Source of the DNA: Dictyocoela muelleri
Lineage: Eukaryota; Microsporidia
NCBI GenBank assembly: GCA_016256075.1
Contig: SDVU01000390.1
Location: 1 to 14,031 of the forward strand
Length of the DNA stretch: 14,031 bases
Direction: 5' to 3'
Position 1 is the stretch's first letter. Every line of letters begins with the position of its first letter. The translations under genes were made by a program, and so were the position numbers. The notes under the pieces were generated by a model. The model was not told the origin of the DNA. It searched no databases and saw only the letters and a program-made list of their open reading frames with translations. Below, one piece after another: positions 1 to 7,456 of this stretch.

Positions 1-77
1 ACCAAAGGTCTAAAGGCCATGGTTGGAGACAACTCTCCGGGTTGGCAGCTATGGATGTTGTCAACATGTAATATATA
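1..77 (+). repeat. Dispersed repeat copy A, inverted partner at 11324-11400
   Basis: The first ~77 bases match the reverse complement of 11324-11400 with about 11 mismatches by eye. Both begin ACCAAAGGTCTAAAG and share GAGACAAC, CCGGGTT, TATGGAT and CATGTAATATATA. The repeat may extend left of the window. It ends just before a MULE transposase remnant that lacks its N-terminal part, so it may have inserted there or may be a terminal repeat. Its partner contains GGTTCGAGAC, close to a pol III B box, so a tRNA-derived SINE is possible. A terminal repeat of a large element is the alternative. Confidence 0.7.
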
Positions 78-99
78 TTCAATATTTATTTTTTTTTGA

Positions 100-410
100 A
101 AAAATTTTTTTCTGATCAGAAACTGAAATTACTATATCAAAAAAAATTGGTCAGTCTTTGAAAGAATTTAAGAAGATATTCCCACTACAACTAATAGTGT
201 GGAAGCATGTAATAAATATCTAAATTCATTTGTGACTAAAAATTCAGATAATATTGGCAAAAAATAGTTGATATATTGAGAATTCAAGAAAAAAGACAAA
301 ATTGCAGATCAATAATCTTTTAAATGGAAAAATTCCTAATAAAAATGAGAGATCGTCTTTAAAAAATATTTTGTTTAATTTGAACATTATATTGATTTCA
401 AATATTACAA
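100..410 (+). pseudogene. MULE transposase, C-terminal remnant
   Basis: Conceptual translation of about 186-290 gives PTTTNSVEACNKYLNSF, which resembles the block around the third catalytic acidic residue of MULE (Mutator-like) transposases, usually written TNNxVExWH. A neighbouring frame (about 268-305) continues with IVDILRIQEKRQN, matching the helix that usually follows. At least one frameshift and several stops separate these pieces. Everything N-terminal is missing, including the zinc finger and the first two catalytic aspartates. The truncation point is close to the repeat at 1-77. The sequence differs from the MULE at 5255-6863, so it is a second MULE lineage. The call rests on short motifs only. 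Confidence 0.55.
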
Positions 411-1000
411 ATATTTAGATAATAATATTAAGTTGAAATTATCTGAAATAAATTTCATTTTTAATTGAAATTTTCATTTGATTTTGATTTTGATTTTAAT
501 TTTATATGAATTAAGATTTGTTTTGATTTTTTTTACGTTTAATTTTATTTTATAAAATTCCTTAAGTTCTCGGGGTTATCAACTTTTATGAACAGAAAAC
601 TACCAAAAGTGAGTTTTCGGGCTGCCTATATGAGTAATGTTTTATATTTTTAAGGTCCATAAAAGGCTTTCTGTTTTTCGTGGGTTTATCTTTTTCGGAC
701 ACACAAAATTTCTCCTATGGCAAATAATTTGATGAAAATATTATATTTCAGTTAAAGAATTGTACATACTTCAGCTATCAGATATTATACATGCGTGTTT
801 GAGAGTGTGTGATTCGATTATTTGAATTAACATTTATTCATTCCGAAATTCAGCCTTTTTAAGAATACGTTATTTTTTTTCACATATAGCATCCCGAAAA
901 TCACAACCCTTTGTCTTTTTCCTCTTATTCCATATTTCTTTTTAACCTAAAAAACTTTCATAAATTTGTACTTCTTTAAACGGGTTACCAGTTTTAACTG
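411..1000. other. AT-rich non-coding stretch
   Basis: No reading frame, RNA gene or clear repeat is recognised here. The stretch contains simple T-rich runs such as repeated GATTTT near 480-500. Nothing in it resembles the transposase families seen elsewhere in the window. Confidence 0.6.
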
Positions 1001-1021
1001 AATTTCTGGTACTGAGTTCCT

Positions 1022-1240
1022 AAATGACCCATCATTAGACCCAAAAAGGTAATAAAAATGATAAAAAACATGTTTATGAAATGATCTACACGTGATATCA
1101 GCGGAAATTCAGTCTTTATTTATCTTTTAGGAACAAAAAAAATAAAGACTGGATTTTCGCTAATATCACGTGTAGATCATTTCAAAAAACATGTTTTTTT
1201 TCATTTTTATTACCTTTTTTGGTTTAATTATGGGTCATTT
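1022..1240. repeat. Foldback (long inverted repeat) element, copy 1
   Basis: The left arm (1022-1121) and right arm (1139-1240) are reverse complements over ~100 bp with only scattered differences, around a 17-nt spacer (1122-1138). Shared blocks are AAATGACCC / GGGTCATTT, GATCTACACGTGATAT / ATATCACGTGTAGATC and AGTCTTTATTT / AAATAAAGACT. Sequence outside the left arm (about 1000-1021) matches the outer side of the second copy at 2850-2872, so the family is longer than this hairpin. It has no coding capacity. It could be a MITE or foldback element, or two terminal repeats brought together by internal deletion. Confidence 0.85.
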
Positions 1241-1470
1241 GAGGTAAAAAATTGTTTTGTCGACATAACTATTTTTTAGTTTGATATACATGTTAAAGCC
1301 TATAAAAAATATAAATAAAATGATACCTAATGAAATTATAATTTTTATTTTAATAAAAGACGCTGAATATAATTTCTACAATGATATGAAAACATAGAAT
1401 ATTTATGGTCTAAATCTGTCAAAAATTAATTGCACAGGCGGAAAGATATTGATTTTTTATTTTTATTTAC

Positions 1471-1560
1471 CCTAATAGATCAAAATTGGTATAAAAAATA
1501 ATAAAAAATTTGTTTTTGAAAATATATTGTCGTGATAATAGCGGTAATTCAGTTTATAAT
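1471..1560. repeat. Foldback element copy 2, left arm
   Basis: A diverged copy of the left arm of the 1022-1240 element. It shares the order CCxxAATAGA, GGTATAAAAA, TCGTGATAATAGCGG and AATTCAGT. Its partner right arm lies at 2754-2872, and the Merlin element at 1587-2694 sits between the two arms. It is more diverged from its own right arm than the arms of copy 1 are from each other, which suggests greater age. Confidence 0.65.
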
Positions 1561-1586
1561 AAGAAAATATATTTATTTTTTGGTTA

Positions 1587-1624
1587 ATGTTAGTTAGACG
1601 CTGTTTTAAAAATTAGACGCTGTT
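1587..1624 (+). repeat. Merlin left TIR
   Basis: Reverse complement of 2657-2694 with one difference. It contains GACGCTGTT at 1597 and again at 1616 (period 19). Confidence 0.85.
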
Positions 1625-1702
1625 CCAAAAACTGAAGATTAAAAAAGGAAAATAAAATTAATTGTTTATTCGTAGTAATAGTAAAAGCTATTTAAATTGT
1701 TT

Positions 1703-2628
1703 CTACTTTGAAATCTCGTATTCCCAAATGAATTGCGTAAGAAGATCCTCGTGTTCGTCTTTCGAAATACCATTCCTTTCACTTAAGAATCTTTTAGAAA
1801 GAGACCAGAATCCTTCAATTGTCTGTGTATGAACATCTTGATCTAGAGGATCCACAAAATTTATAGAGTGGTTAACTTTTCTGTGTAGATATTCGGCCAT
1901 ATCTTTCAAGCTCTTTCTTACGCCTTCCATTGGTCTGTTATGATAATTGAGCCCGGTAATAGATTATCAATGTTTACTCGAGCCATTGTTTGTGCGCTTC
2001 TATTCGAGAAAGGTACAAGAAAAGCATTTTTTGTTTCTCTCTCAATACCTCCTACGTACCATTGTAATTTCACCAACCATCCTCTATTATATTTTCGTTT
2101 AAAAAATAAACTTTCGTCAGATTCAACAATATTAACTCACCATTTTCATGAAGACCTCTGATCCTTTGGTTATTCGTTGTTATATACTCACAAATAACCT
2201 CTCTTATTTTATCAACATATTCAGACACAGTTATTATACTGATTTCCAAATCCCTTGCAATTTGTGAATATGGAATCTTGTATAAGTACTTATACATTAT
2301 TTTAAAAGTAGAGAACATGTCTAAACGACAACCTTCAAAATAACTACTCTTTCTTAAACAATAGGACTTTCTACACGATTTTACACATGATCAAATAAAA
2401 CCATCTAATGAACTCTTTCTTTTTACGTAGCTTAAAATTTTTTCGTCATCACATAATTCACAATTTAGATTGTTCTTTATGAGTCCTAATCGTGCTATAA
2501 AACGTTCTGTGTCTTTTTATCCATGAATATTCTTTCTAAGAAACGTTCTGTACCGTTTAAAGCTAGAATGTCTTCTTCTGAAAAGATATTTTCTTCTTCT
2601 GAAATTTTTTTATTGAAATTTTTGACAT
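1703..2628 (-). pseudogene. Merlin (ISXO2/IS1595-like) transposase, broken
   Basis: Minus-strand coding remnant read from about 2628 (a candidate ATG) to a stop at 1703. In order it holds an N-terminal piece; a putative Zn-binding segment (NCELC, then SCVKSC); an HTH-like segment (IPYSQIARDLEISIITVSEY); and the catalytic domain. The catalytic domain shows VESDES (first Asp, codon 2116-2118), ITDQW (second Asp, 1933-1935) and the block NHSINFVDP...HTQTIEGFW (Glu, 1814-1816). These are the hallmark motifs of the IS1016/Merlin DDE family. Damage: a TGA at 2391-2393 replaces the residue before the SC pair (probably Trp), and frame changes lie near 2500, 2125 and 1930. Total length is normal for the family, so this is a fairly complete but dead gene. 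Confidence 0.85.
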
Positions 2629-2656
2629 ATAAGGGTAAGGGGTAAAAATTTTTTAA

Positions 2657-2694
2657 AACAGCGTCAAATTTTTAAAACAGCGTCTAACTAACAT
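2657..2694 (-). repeat. Merlin right TIR
   Basis: Inverted copy of 1587-1624. It again carries two GACGCTGTT cores, here reading AACAGCGTC on the plus strand at 2656 and 2676. Confidence 0.85.
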
Positions 2695-2753
2695 GCACCC
2701 CTTTTTGTTAAAAGGTCTTTGCCTAAAATAGAAATATCAAGAAGTTATTTTTT

Positions 2754-2872
2754 TAAAGACTCGATTTCCGCTAATATCACGTCAATATCATTTTTAAAAC
2801 ATTTTGTTTATCATTTTTATTACATTTTTGGGTCTAATTCTGGGTCATTTTTTGGACTCAGTACCGTATTTC
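2754..2872. repeat. Foldback element copy 2, right arm
   Basis: Matches the right arm of the 1022-1240 element in order: AAAGACT, CGCTAATATCACGT, TCATTTTTATTAC and GGGTCATTT. It continues outward with GGACTCAGTACC, which matches the reverse complement of the sequence just outside the left arm of copy 1 (about 1000-1021). With 1471-1560 it forms a foldback copy split by Merlin. Confidence 0.75.
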
Positions 2873-3355
2873 TTTAAATATACTCTCTAATTTTTTTTTA
2901 AAAAATATTTAAAAAGACCATAACCCTCCTCTGATATTCAACAATTCTCAAGTATAGAATTATAAGAATAATGTTTTTTTTTTAAAAAATAGCAAATTTT
3001 AATATGATTTTAAAATCAATTTGCAGGTTATAAAATACGAAATCAATTAGTAATGAACATTATTTTTCGCAATCTTTGTAAAACCATAAAAATCCCAATT
3101 TAAACATTTATTGTTTTCCTAGACGATTGATCTTCATTTTGGACATCTTTTATATTTTTTTTTACAATTCTTTAGTCTTCAAACAGTTTTAAAATGCTTT
3201 CATTGTCATTCGAAAGATCTAAAAATTTGACATCTATCATTTTATTATTTTCCATACATCGGGCACATTTTTATTCTTTTAAATATAAGTTGAATTTAAA
3301 ACCGGTTTACCCACCCGTACAATATTTTTATTTATTAGAAAAATAATAATATGTA
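2873..3355. other. AT-rich non-coding stretch
   Basis: No gene or RNA is recognised. It ends in an imperfect inverted repeat of GTACA...TATT near 3317-3356, just before a possible pogo terminus. Confidence 0.55.
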
Positions 3356-3465
3356 CAGTAATCTCGCTATTATTTTACCCCTCTTTTTTAGAATAATTCT
3401 CTTTTGGGTGTTTTTTGTTGAAATTTTTTTTCGTCTTTCAATTTAAAATCGAAATTCTTTTTTTA

Positions 3466-3812
3466 GACTGATTTTTTTTGGACTGATTCTTTTTTTGGAC
3501 TGATTCTTTTTTTGGACTGATTCTTTTTTGGACTAATTATTTATTTGGACTGATTCTTTTTTTGGACTAATTCTTTTTGGACTAATTCTTTTTTTAGACT
3601 GATTCTTTTTTTTTTGGACCGATTTTTTTTGGACCGATTCTTTTTTGGACTTATTCTTTTTTGGACTGATTATTTTTTTGAACTGATTCTTTTTTGGACC
3701 GATTCTTTTTTGGACCGATTCTTTTTTTGGACTGATTCTTTCTTTACTGATTCTTTTTTTGGACTGATTCTTTTTTTTACTGATTACTTTTTTTACTGAT
3801 TCTTTTTTTGGA
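3466..3812. repeat. Minisatellite in the 5' flank of the pogo transposase
   Basis: About 21 tandem copies of an ~16-20-bp unit GGACTGATTC plus a T tract, with variants GGACCGATTC and GGACTAATTC and different T lengths. The unit occurs once in inverted form at 8624-8633, on the 3' side of the pogo gene, so it was probably a subterminal or terminal motif that expanded on one side only. Open frames across it on both strands are by-products of the repeat. Confidence 0.9.
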
Positions 3813-3883
3813 CGTTTTTTTGAAAAAACACACACATAAAATATGAGGCAAATTGGCAGTAGAGGATTATCTTTAAAGAATAA

Positions 3884-4316
3884 ATGGATATAATTGATTA
3901 CAAAAAAAAACGGTTCAGTAGTATTTCTGATAGATTAATTGCAGAAATATTCAGTTATAAATCTAATTTAAAAATTGATAGAAGATCGGTAAAAAGATAT
4001 TGTAACGATGAAGAAAAAATAAGAGAAGCTTTCATTGCAAATACATAACTCAAGTATATTAATCGGAAAATTAAATATGATATTATTGATCAAACGTTAA
4101 AGGAATGTATATATATGGTTTTGGATCAGGGTGGGTTTTTTTCATCAATGATTTTGCAAAAATAATGCACTTGAAATTTATAAAGAGTTTGCATCTGTAA
4201 TTGATTTAAAAGACAATGATTTTAATGTTGATTTAAAGCATAAAAAGGATGGTTTGATAAATTTTTAAAAAAACATGTTTAAAATTGAAAATGCTCTGGT
4301 AAAGGTTTATAGACAA
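3884..4316 (+). pseudogene. pogo/Tigger transposase, N-terminal part (DNA-binding region)
   Basis: An ATG at 3884 opens a 54-codon frame beginning MDIIDYKKKRFSSISDRLI and ending at TAA 4046-4048. The same frame then continues with INRKIKYDIIDQTLKE. After a frameshift around 4160 it reads ALEIYKEFASVIDLKDND. The order is that of the psq-type HTH followed by the CENP-B-type HTH of pogo/Tigger transposases, where ALxIxKEFA is a recurrent motif. The gene stops abruptly at the TA where the Tc1-like element inserted. Its catalytic half resumes at 7457. It is broken by at least two stops and one frameshift. Confidence 0.7.
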
Positions 4317-4500
4317 TACAGCCCTTTTCATTCTAAGATCACTTCTTTCATTTTTATAGATTTCTTCTTTCATTCTTATAGATCACTTCTTTCATTTTTA
4401 TATATTTCTTCTTTCATTCTTATAGATCACTTCTTTCATTCTTGTATATCACTTCTTTCATTCTTATAGATCCCCTTTTTTATTTTTTTAAAATAAAAAA
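4317..4500 (+). repeat. Left TIR of the Tc1-like element: seven 22-bp units
   Basis: The element begins at 4319 after the TA. The CATT core recurs at 4329, 4349, 4371, 4393, 4415, 4437 and 4459. Spacing is exactly 22 except the first step, which is 20 because of a 2-bp deletion. The unit is TTCTTTCATTCTTATAGATC plus AC. The array is followed by a T/A-rich tract matching the inner end of the right TIR. The right end has only three units. Confidence 0.92.
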
Positions 4501-4575
4501 ATATTTTTAAAAAATTACAAAATAAATAATAATGCAAGAAAAAAGTAAAAATAAACAAATTAAAAGCATTTTTAA

Positions 4576-5169
4576 TCAGATAAAATCAGCATTTACAATT
4601 GCTTGCTGAAGCCACTTACGCATATGCTCGAAGTATCCGATCATCCTAAACTCATCACTTATTAGAATATTTCTTATTAAATCAATGAGCATTACAGTAG
4701 TCGTAGATCTTGGTCTTTGTTTTACTCTAGATTTAAGACAAGAAAAAAACTCTTCTATAGGATTGAGTTGAGGGGAGTACGGGGGTAAAAACATGAGAAT
4801 ATAATTTTTTAGAGCAAGAGCTTCTCTGACATCTGCTTTCTTGTGGATGGAAGCATTTTCCATGACTATATACTTTCTCTCATAAGGTCACAACTGCTGA
4901 AGTTCATCTCTGATAAAATCAACCATGTCTATTGATTTAAAACTTCCAATTTTAACCTTACTTGCAATAATACCATCTACTTGAATAGCACATAGAAGTG
5001 AAATGGCGGTGTTTTTCGAATTGGGCACATTATAAAACACTTCGTGTTTTTTCAAGGAGTATCCTAGTTTTTGATGGAGATGAAGATTAAAACCCGACTC
5101 ATCTAAAAAAAATAAGTTTTTCATCGTTTATAAGGCTCAAAGATGAAGCATATTGAAACCTAACAACCT
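4576..5169 (-). pseudogene. Tc1/mariner-IS630 transposase, catalytic domain
   Basis: Minus-strand catalytic half of a DDE endonuclease. It shows FLDESGFNLHLHQKLGYS (first Asp, codon 5101-5103), a central segment with SLLCAIQVDGIIASKV, then VMENASIHKK and FLPPYSPQLNPIEEFF (last Glu, 4753-4755). The last two acidic positions have exactly 34 residues between them, the DD34E pattern. The second acidic residue is Glu (MENA) where the family almost always has Asp (MDNA). This is a single codon difference and would be expected to impair catalysis. An in-frame TGA lies at 4888-4890 and one extra base in the A8 run 5105-5112 breaks the join to the N-terminal part. The gene continues across the MULE insertion at 6870-7335. 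Confidence 0.9.
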
Positions 5170-5247
5170 TATTCTCGTTACTGTTTCTGATAATAGGGAT
5201 CAAAGTTAGACTTTTCCTCGTTAAACCCATCTTCTTGATGATTCTGG
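5170..5247. repeat. 78-bp direct duplication, left copy
   Basis: Identical to 6870-6947 except at one base (A at 5190, T at 6890). The two copies flank the MULE and lie in the same orientation, exactly 1700 bp apart. The sequence is part of the Tc1-like transposase coding region (IIKKMGLTRKSLTLIPI in the minus frame). This copy connects to the downstream catalytic domain. Confidence 0.95.
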
Positions 5248-5254
5248 TGGGTGG

Positions 5255-5319
5255 GCGTCAGTACGCCTGTAGGCGAACTGACGCTGTTTCGCCAGAAATT
5301 TTTAAAGCGTCAGTTCGCC
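5255..5319 (+). repeat. MULE left TIR, modular
   Basis: Matches the reverse complement of 6799-6863 at nearly all 65 positions. It is internally modular: GCGTCAGT..GCC occurs at 5255, inverted at about 5273-5284 (forming a ~30-bp imperfect palindrome at the very tip), and again at 5307-5319. It includes GACGCTGTTT, which also occurs in the Merlin TIR. Confidence 0.92.
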
Positions 5320-5375
5320 TGACAATCTTTTTTTTTCACAAAAAAAATTTATAAATTTAACCCATTTCTGAGCCA

Positions 5376-6761
5376 ATAAATTTCATTAAATCAAGAAGGG
5401 GTGGTGAAATTATACTTTATTTAGAGTATGTCTATAATTTTGAATGTAATTTGCCCGATAAAAAAAGATTTAGATGTCAAAATCGTACATGCCGGGCCAA
5501 GATGGTATGCGATAATTTGAAAAACGTCGAATTCATAAATGAACATTCTCATTCTGCAGATTTTAATAAATGCAACATTTTACTAGCAAAATATAATATT
5601 GATAAACGTGCTTTCGAAACTAGGGAAGATTCCAGGCAAATAATTTCTAATATAACAAAGGATATTAGTGATGATATTGTCTCCATGCTTTCCTCGGATA
5701 AATCTATGGTTGATAGAATAAATAAACTAAGAAAGCAGAAAATTCCTCTTTTTTCTGCTTTGAATGAAGATATTCCAAAAGAATTGAAAATTGACTACCA
5801 GGGAAATAAATTTTTAATAAATGATTCTGGTGTAAATGATAAGTATCGGAATGTTATTTTTTCCCCGATATTTGCTAAAAAATTTATTGAATTAGGTGAT
5901 ATTTTTCTTATTGATGGAACATTCGAAATTTCACCATTTGGATTTACACAACTCGTGTCAAAACATATAATGGTTGTTGAAAAATCATATCCATTAATTT
6001 ATATTTTACTGAAATCAAAGAATGAAGAAGCATATAAGAAAGCCTTTCTTTTTTGAAAGAAAAATTTAATTTGAAACCAAAATATATAATAACAGATTTC
6101 GAAATTGCTCTTATTAATGCTTTAAAGTTCAATTTCATAACCTCAACCTTTTCAGGTTGTAGTTTTCATTTTGGGAAAGCAATTTGGAATCGTTTTCAAA
6201 TAAGTGGTTTAACAAAAAATGACAAAAAAGACATGTCAATTTCTATTGCTAGAAAATTACTAAATCTTACCTTTTTCCCTTTGAATGAACTTGAATGCGA
6301 GTATTATGAGATCAAAAATGATTTAAAATGCAAAGGTTTATTCAATGAATACGAAACTATTTTTAAATATTTTGAACATACTTATTTTCCAATTATTTCA
6401 ACGAATGAAAACACTAACAGATATACACCTGTTTTTTGGTCATGTTATGATCGAATAATAAATGATATACCGCGTTCAACAAATGCTGTCGAAGGATGGC
6501 ACAGGGCAATTAATAATTCAACAACAATATCACATCCAAATTTAGCAAGATTTATAATAATTTTAAAAATATAGCAGAAAAAACAAGAATTTCATTATTA
6601 CAAGTGCAATCTGTAAATTTTATTTTCATATCAGATCAGAATTTTCAAAAGAAGCTAAATTAAAAGCGGTATTAAAAAGTAAAAAAATCTATAATAGGGA
6701 TCAATACCATCATGCATTTAAGTTAATACATAATTGGTTATCATTTCAAGATGAAAAATAA
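5376..6761 (+). pseudogene. MULE transposase with FLYWCH zinc finger, broken
   Basis: The frame is open from about 5361. No ATG is present; ATA at 5376 (probably a mutated ATG) would start NFIKSRRGG, a typical FLYWCH opening. Numbering from there, the FLYWCH ligands are C34, C39, H57 and H59. The MULE catalytic domain follows: LIDGTFE (first Asp, 5913-5915), PLIYILLKSKNEEAY, IITDFE (second Asp, 6095-6097), GCSFHF (the CxxH signature) and NAVEGWH (Glu, 6491-6493). The C-terminal tail ends at TAA 6759-6761 (FKLIHNWLSFQDEK). All catalytic residues are present. Damage is light: frame changes at the T6 run 6049-6054, near 6565 and near 6610, plus the lost start. This fits a recent arrival. Role when intact: nuclear transposase acting on the 65-bp TIRs. 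Confidence 0.9.
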
Positions 6762-6798
6762 ATAAATTTTATTTAAAACTTTTTTTAATTTTTTATCT

Positions 6799-6863
6799 GG
6801 CGAACTGACGCTTTTAAAATTTCTGGCGAAACAGCGTCAGTTCACCTGTAGGCAAACTGACGC
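6799..6863 (-). repeat. MULE right TIR
   Basis: Inverted partner of 5255-5319 with a handful of substitutions in the outer palindrome. It has the same three-module structure. Confidence 0.92.
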
Positions 6864-6869
6864 TGAGCG

Positions 6870-6947
6870 TATTCTCGTTACTGTTTCTGTTAATAGGGAT
6901 CAAAGTTAGACTTTTCCTCGTTAAACCCATCTTCTTGATGATTCTGG
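6870..6947. repeat. 78-bp direct duplication, right copy
   Basis: Same sequence as 5170-5247 with one mismatch. This copy connects to the upstream (N-terminal) part of the interrupted Tc1-like transposase; on the minus strand YSPPTVS leads into it. Confidence 0.95.
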
Positions 6948-7335
6948 ACACTGTTGGAGGGGAGTAGTGACCTTCTGTGTTGAAAGAATGAAGAGTTTCT
7001 GAATGAGTACCAAGATTTATACAAGGATCTAAAGCCAATGAGTCAATTAAACTCTTTTCAAAAGAAATGTCTTTAAAAGTACCTAATTTTTTTCACTTGC
7101 AGATTTAAAATTAGATAAATCTAAAAACTCCCCGGCTATATATTTTTTGTACAATCTTCTACATGTGATTACAGAAATATTTAAGATGCTTGATATTTCT
7201 CTAAAAGAAAGATTTCTCCCTTGTAATCCAAGAAAAGATTCTATAACCCCTTTCGTAATTTCCACTCTCGTTTTACGACCTTCTTCGACTGTAGTTTCTA
7301 CTTCTGAAAAATTTGATTCTCCTTCTTCTATAGGT
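6870..7335 (-). pseudogene. Tc1/mariner-IS630 transposase, N-terminal DNA-binding part
   Basis: Minus-strand N-terminal half of the same gene as 4576-5169. The frame is open from about 7350, with no ATG; an ATA near 7335 or a GTG at 7265 are the only start candidates. It encodes EGRKTRVEITKGVIESFLG and LSFREISSILNISVITCRRL, a helix-turn-helix of paired/IS630 type. After a one-base frameshift in the T7 run 7087-7093 it continues with KLGTFKDISFEKSLIDSLAL, then HYSPPTVSRIIKKMGLTRKS, the second HTH. The frame then runs into the MULE TIR. Together the two halves would make about 350 residues, normal for the family. Confidence 0.82.
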
Positions 7336-7360
7336 ATTATACAAATTAAAGGGTAAAATT

Positions 7361-7456
7361 TTTTATTTTAAAAAAATAAAAAAGGGTATCTATAAGAATG
7401 AAAGAAGTGATATATAAGAATGAAAGAAGTGATCTATAAGAATGAAAAGGGCTGTA
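7361..7456 (-). repeat. Right TIR of the Tc1-like element: three 22-bp units
   Basis: Reverse complement of the left end but with three instead of seven 22-bp units. The outer end is AAAAGGGCTG at 7445-7454, followed by TA (7455-7456). The inner A/T-rich tract also matches the left TIR. Confidence 0.92.

Larger units (their letters stand above)
1587..2694 (-). mobile_element. Merlin-type DNA transposon
   Basis: An ~1.1-kb element bounded by terminal inverted repeats (1587-1624 and 2657-2694), with a Merlin/ISXO2-like transposase remnant on the minus strand. The TIRs share ATGTTAGTTAGACGCTGTTT and onwards, about 38 bp with one mismatch. Each contains a 19-bp direct repeat whose core GACGCTGTT occurs twice. 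Merlin elements normally make 8-9-bp target duplications; none is recognisable here, so the exact ends may be a few bases off or the duplication has decayed. The element lies between the two arms of a foldback repeat. Confidence 0.8.
5255..6863 (+). mobile_element. MULE (Mutator-like) transposon
   Basis: A 1.6-kb element with 65-bp TIRs (5255-5319 and 6799-6863) and a plus-strand FLYWCH-MULE transposase. It is inserted in the Tc1-like transposase: the interrupted minus-strand frame reads directly into the right TIR. MULEs usually duplicate 8-11 bp of target; here the flanks instead carry a 78-bp direct duplication. Six to seven unmatched bases (5248-5254, 6864-6869) lie between the TIRs and the duplicates. 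It is the youngest insertion of the nest. Confidence 0.92.
4319..7454 (-). mobile_element. Tc1/mariner-IS630 type transposon, interrupted by a MULE
   Basis: Starts CAGCCCTTTTCATTC and ends with its reverse complement, each flanked by TA (4317-4318 and 7455-7456), the target duplication of Tc1/mariner elements. Total length is 3136 bp. Removing the MULE and one copy of the 78-bp duplication (1700 bp) leaves 1436 bp, the usual size for this superfamily. The transposase is on the minus strand with DD34E spacing. The insertion splits the surrounding pogo transposase. Confidence 0.92.

Noticed and set aside
1940-2161. 73-codon plus-strand frame
   Set aside because: Lies antisense to the Merlin transposase catalytic region.
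3614-3799. 61-codon plus-strand open frame rich in Phe/Asp
   Set aside because: The same minisatellite read on the other strand.
3533-3835. 100-codon minus-strand open frame rich in KKESVQKK
   Set aside because: It is the translation of the GGACTGATTC minisatellite; periodic composition, with no start context or domain.
4275-4469. 64-codon plus-strand frame
   Set aside because: Runs from the pogo remnant into the 22-bp TIR array; it is the array in translation.
5944-6138. 64-codon minus-strand frame
   Set aside because: Antisense shadow of the MULE catalytic domain.
7147-7356. 69-codon plus-strand frame
   Set aside because: Antisense to the N-terminal HTH of the Tc1-like transposase.
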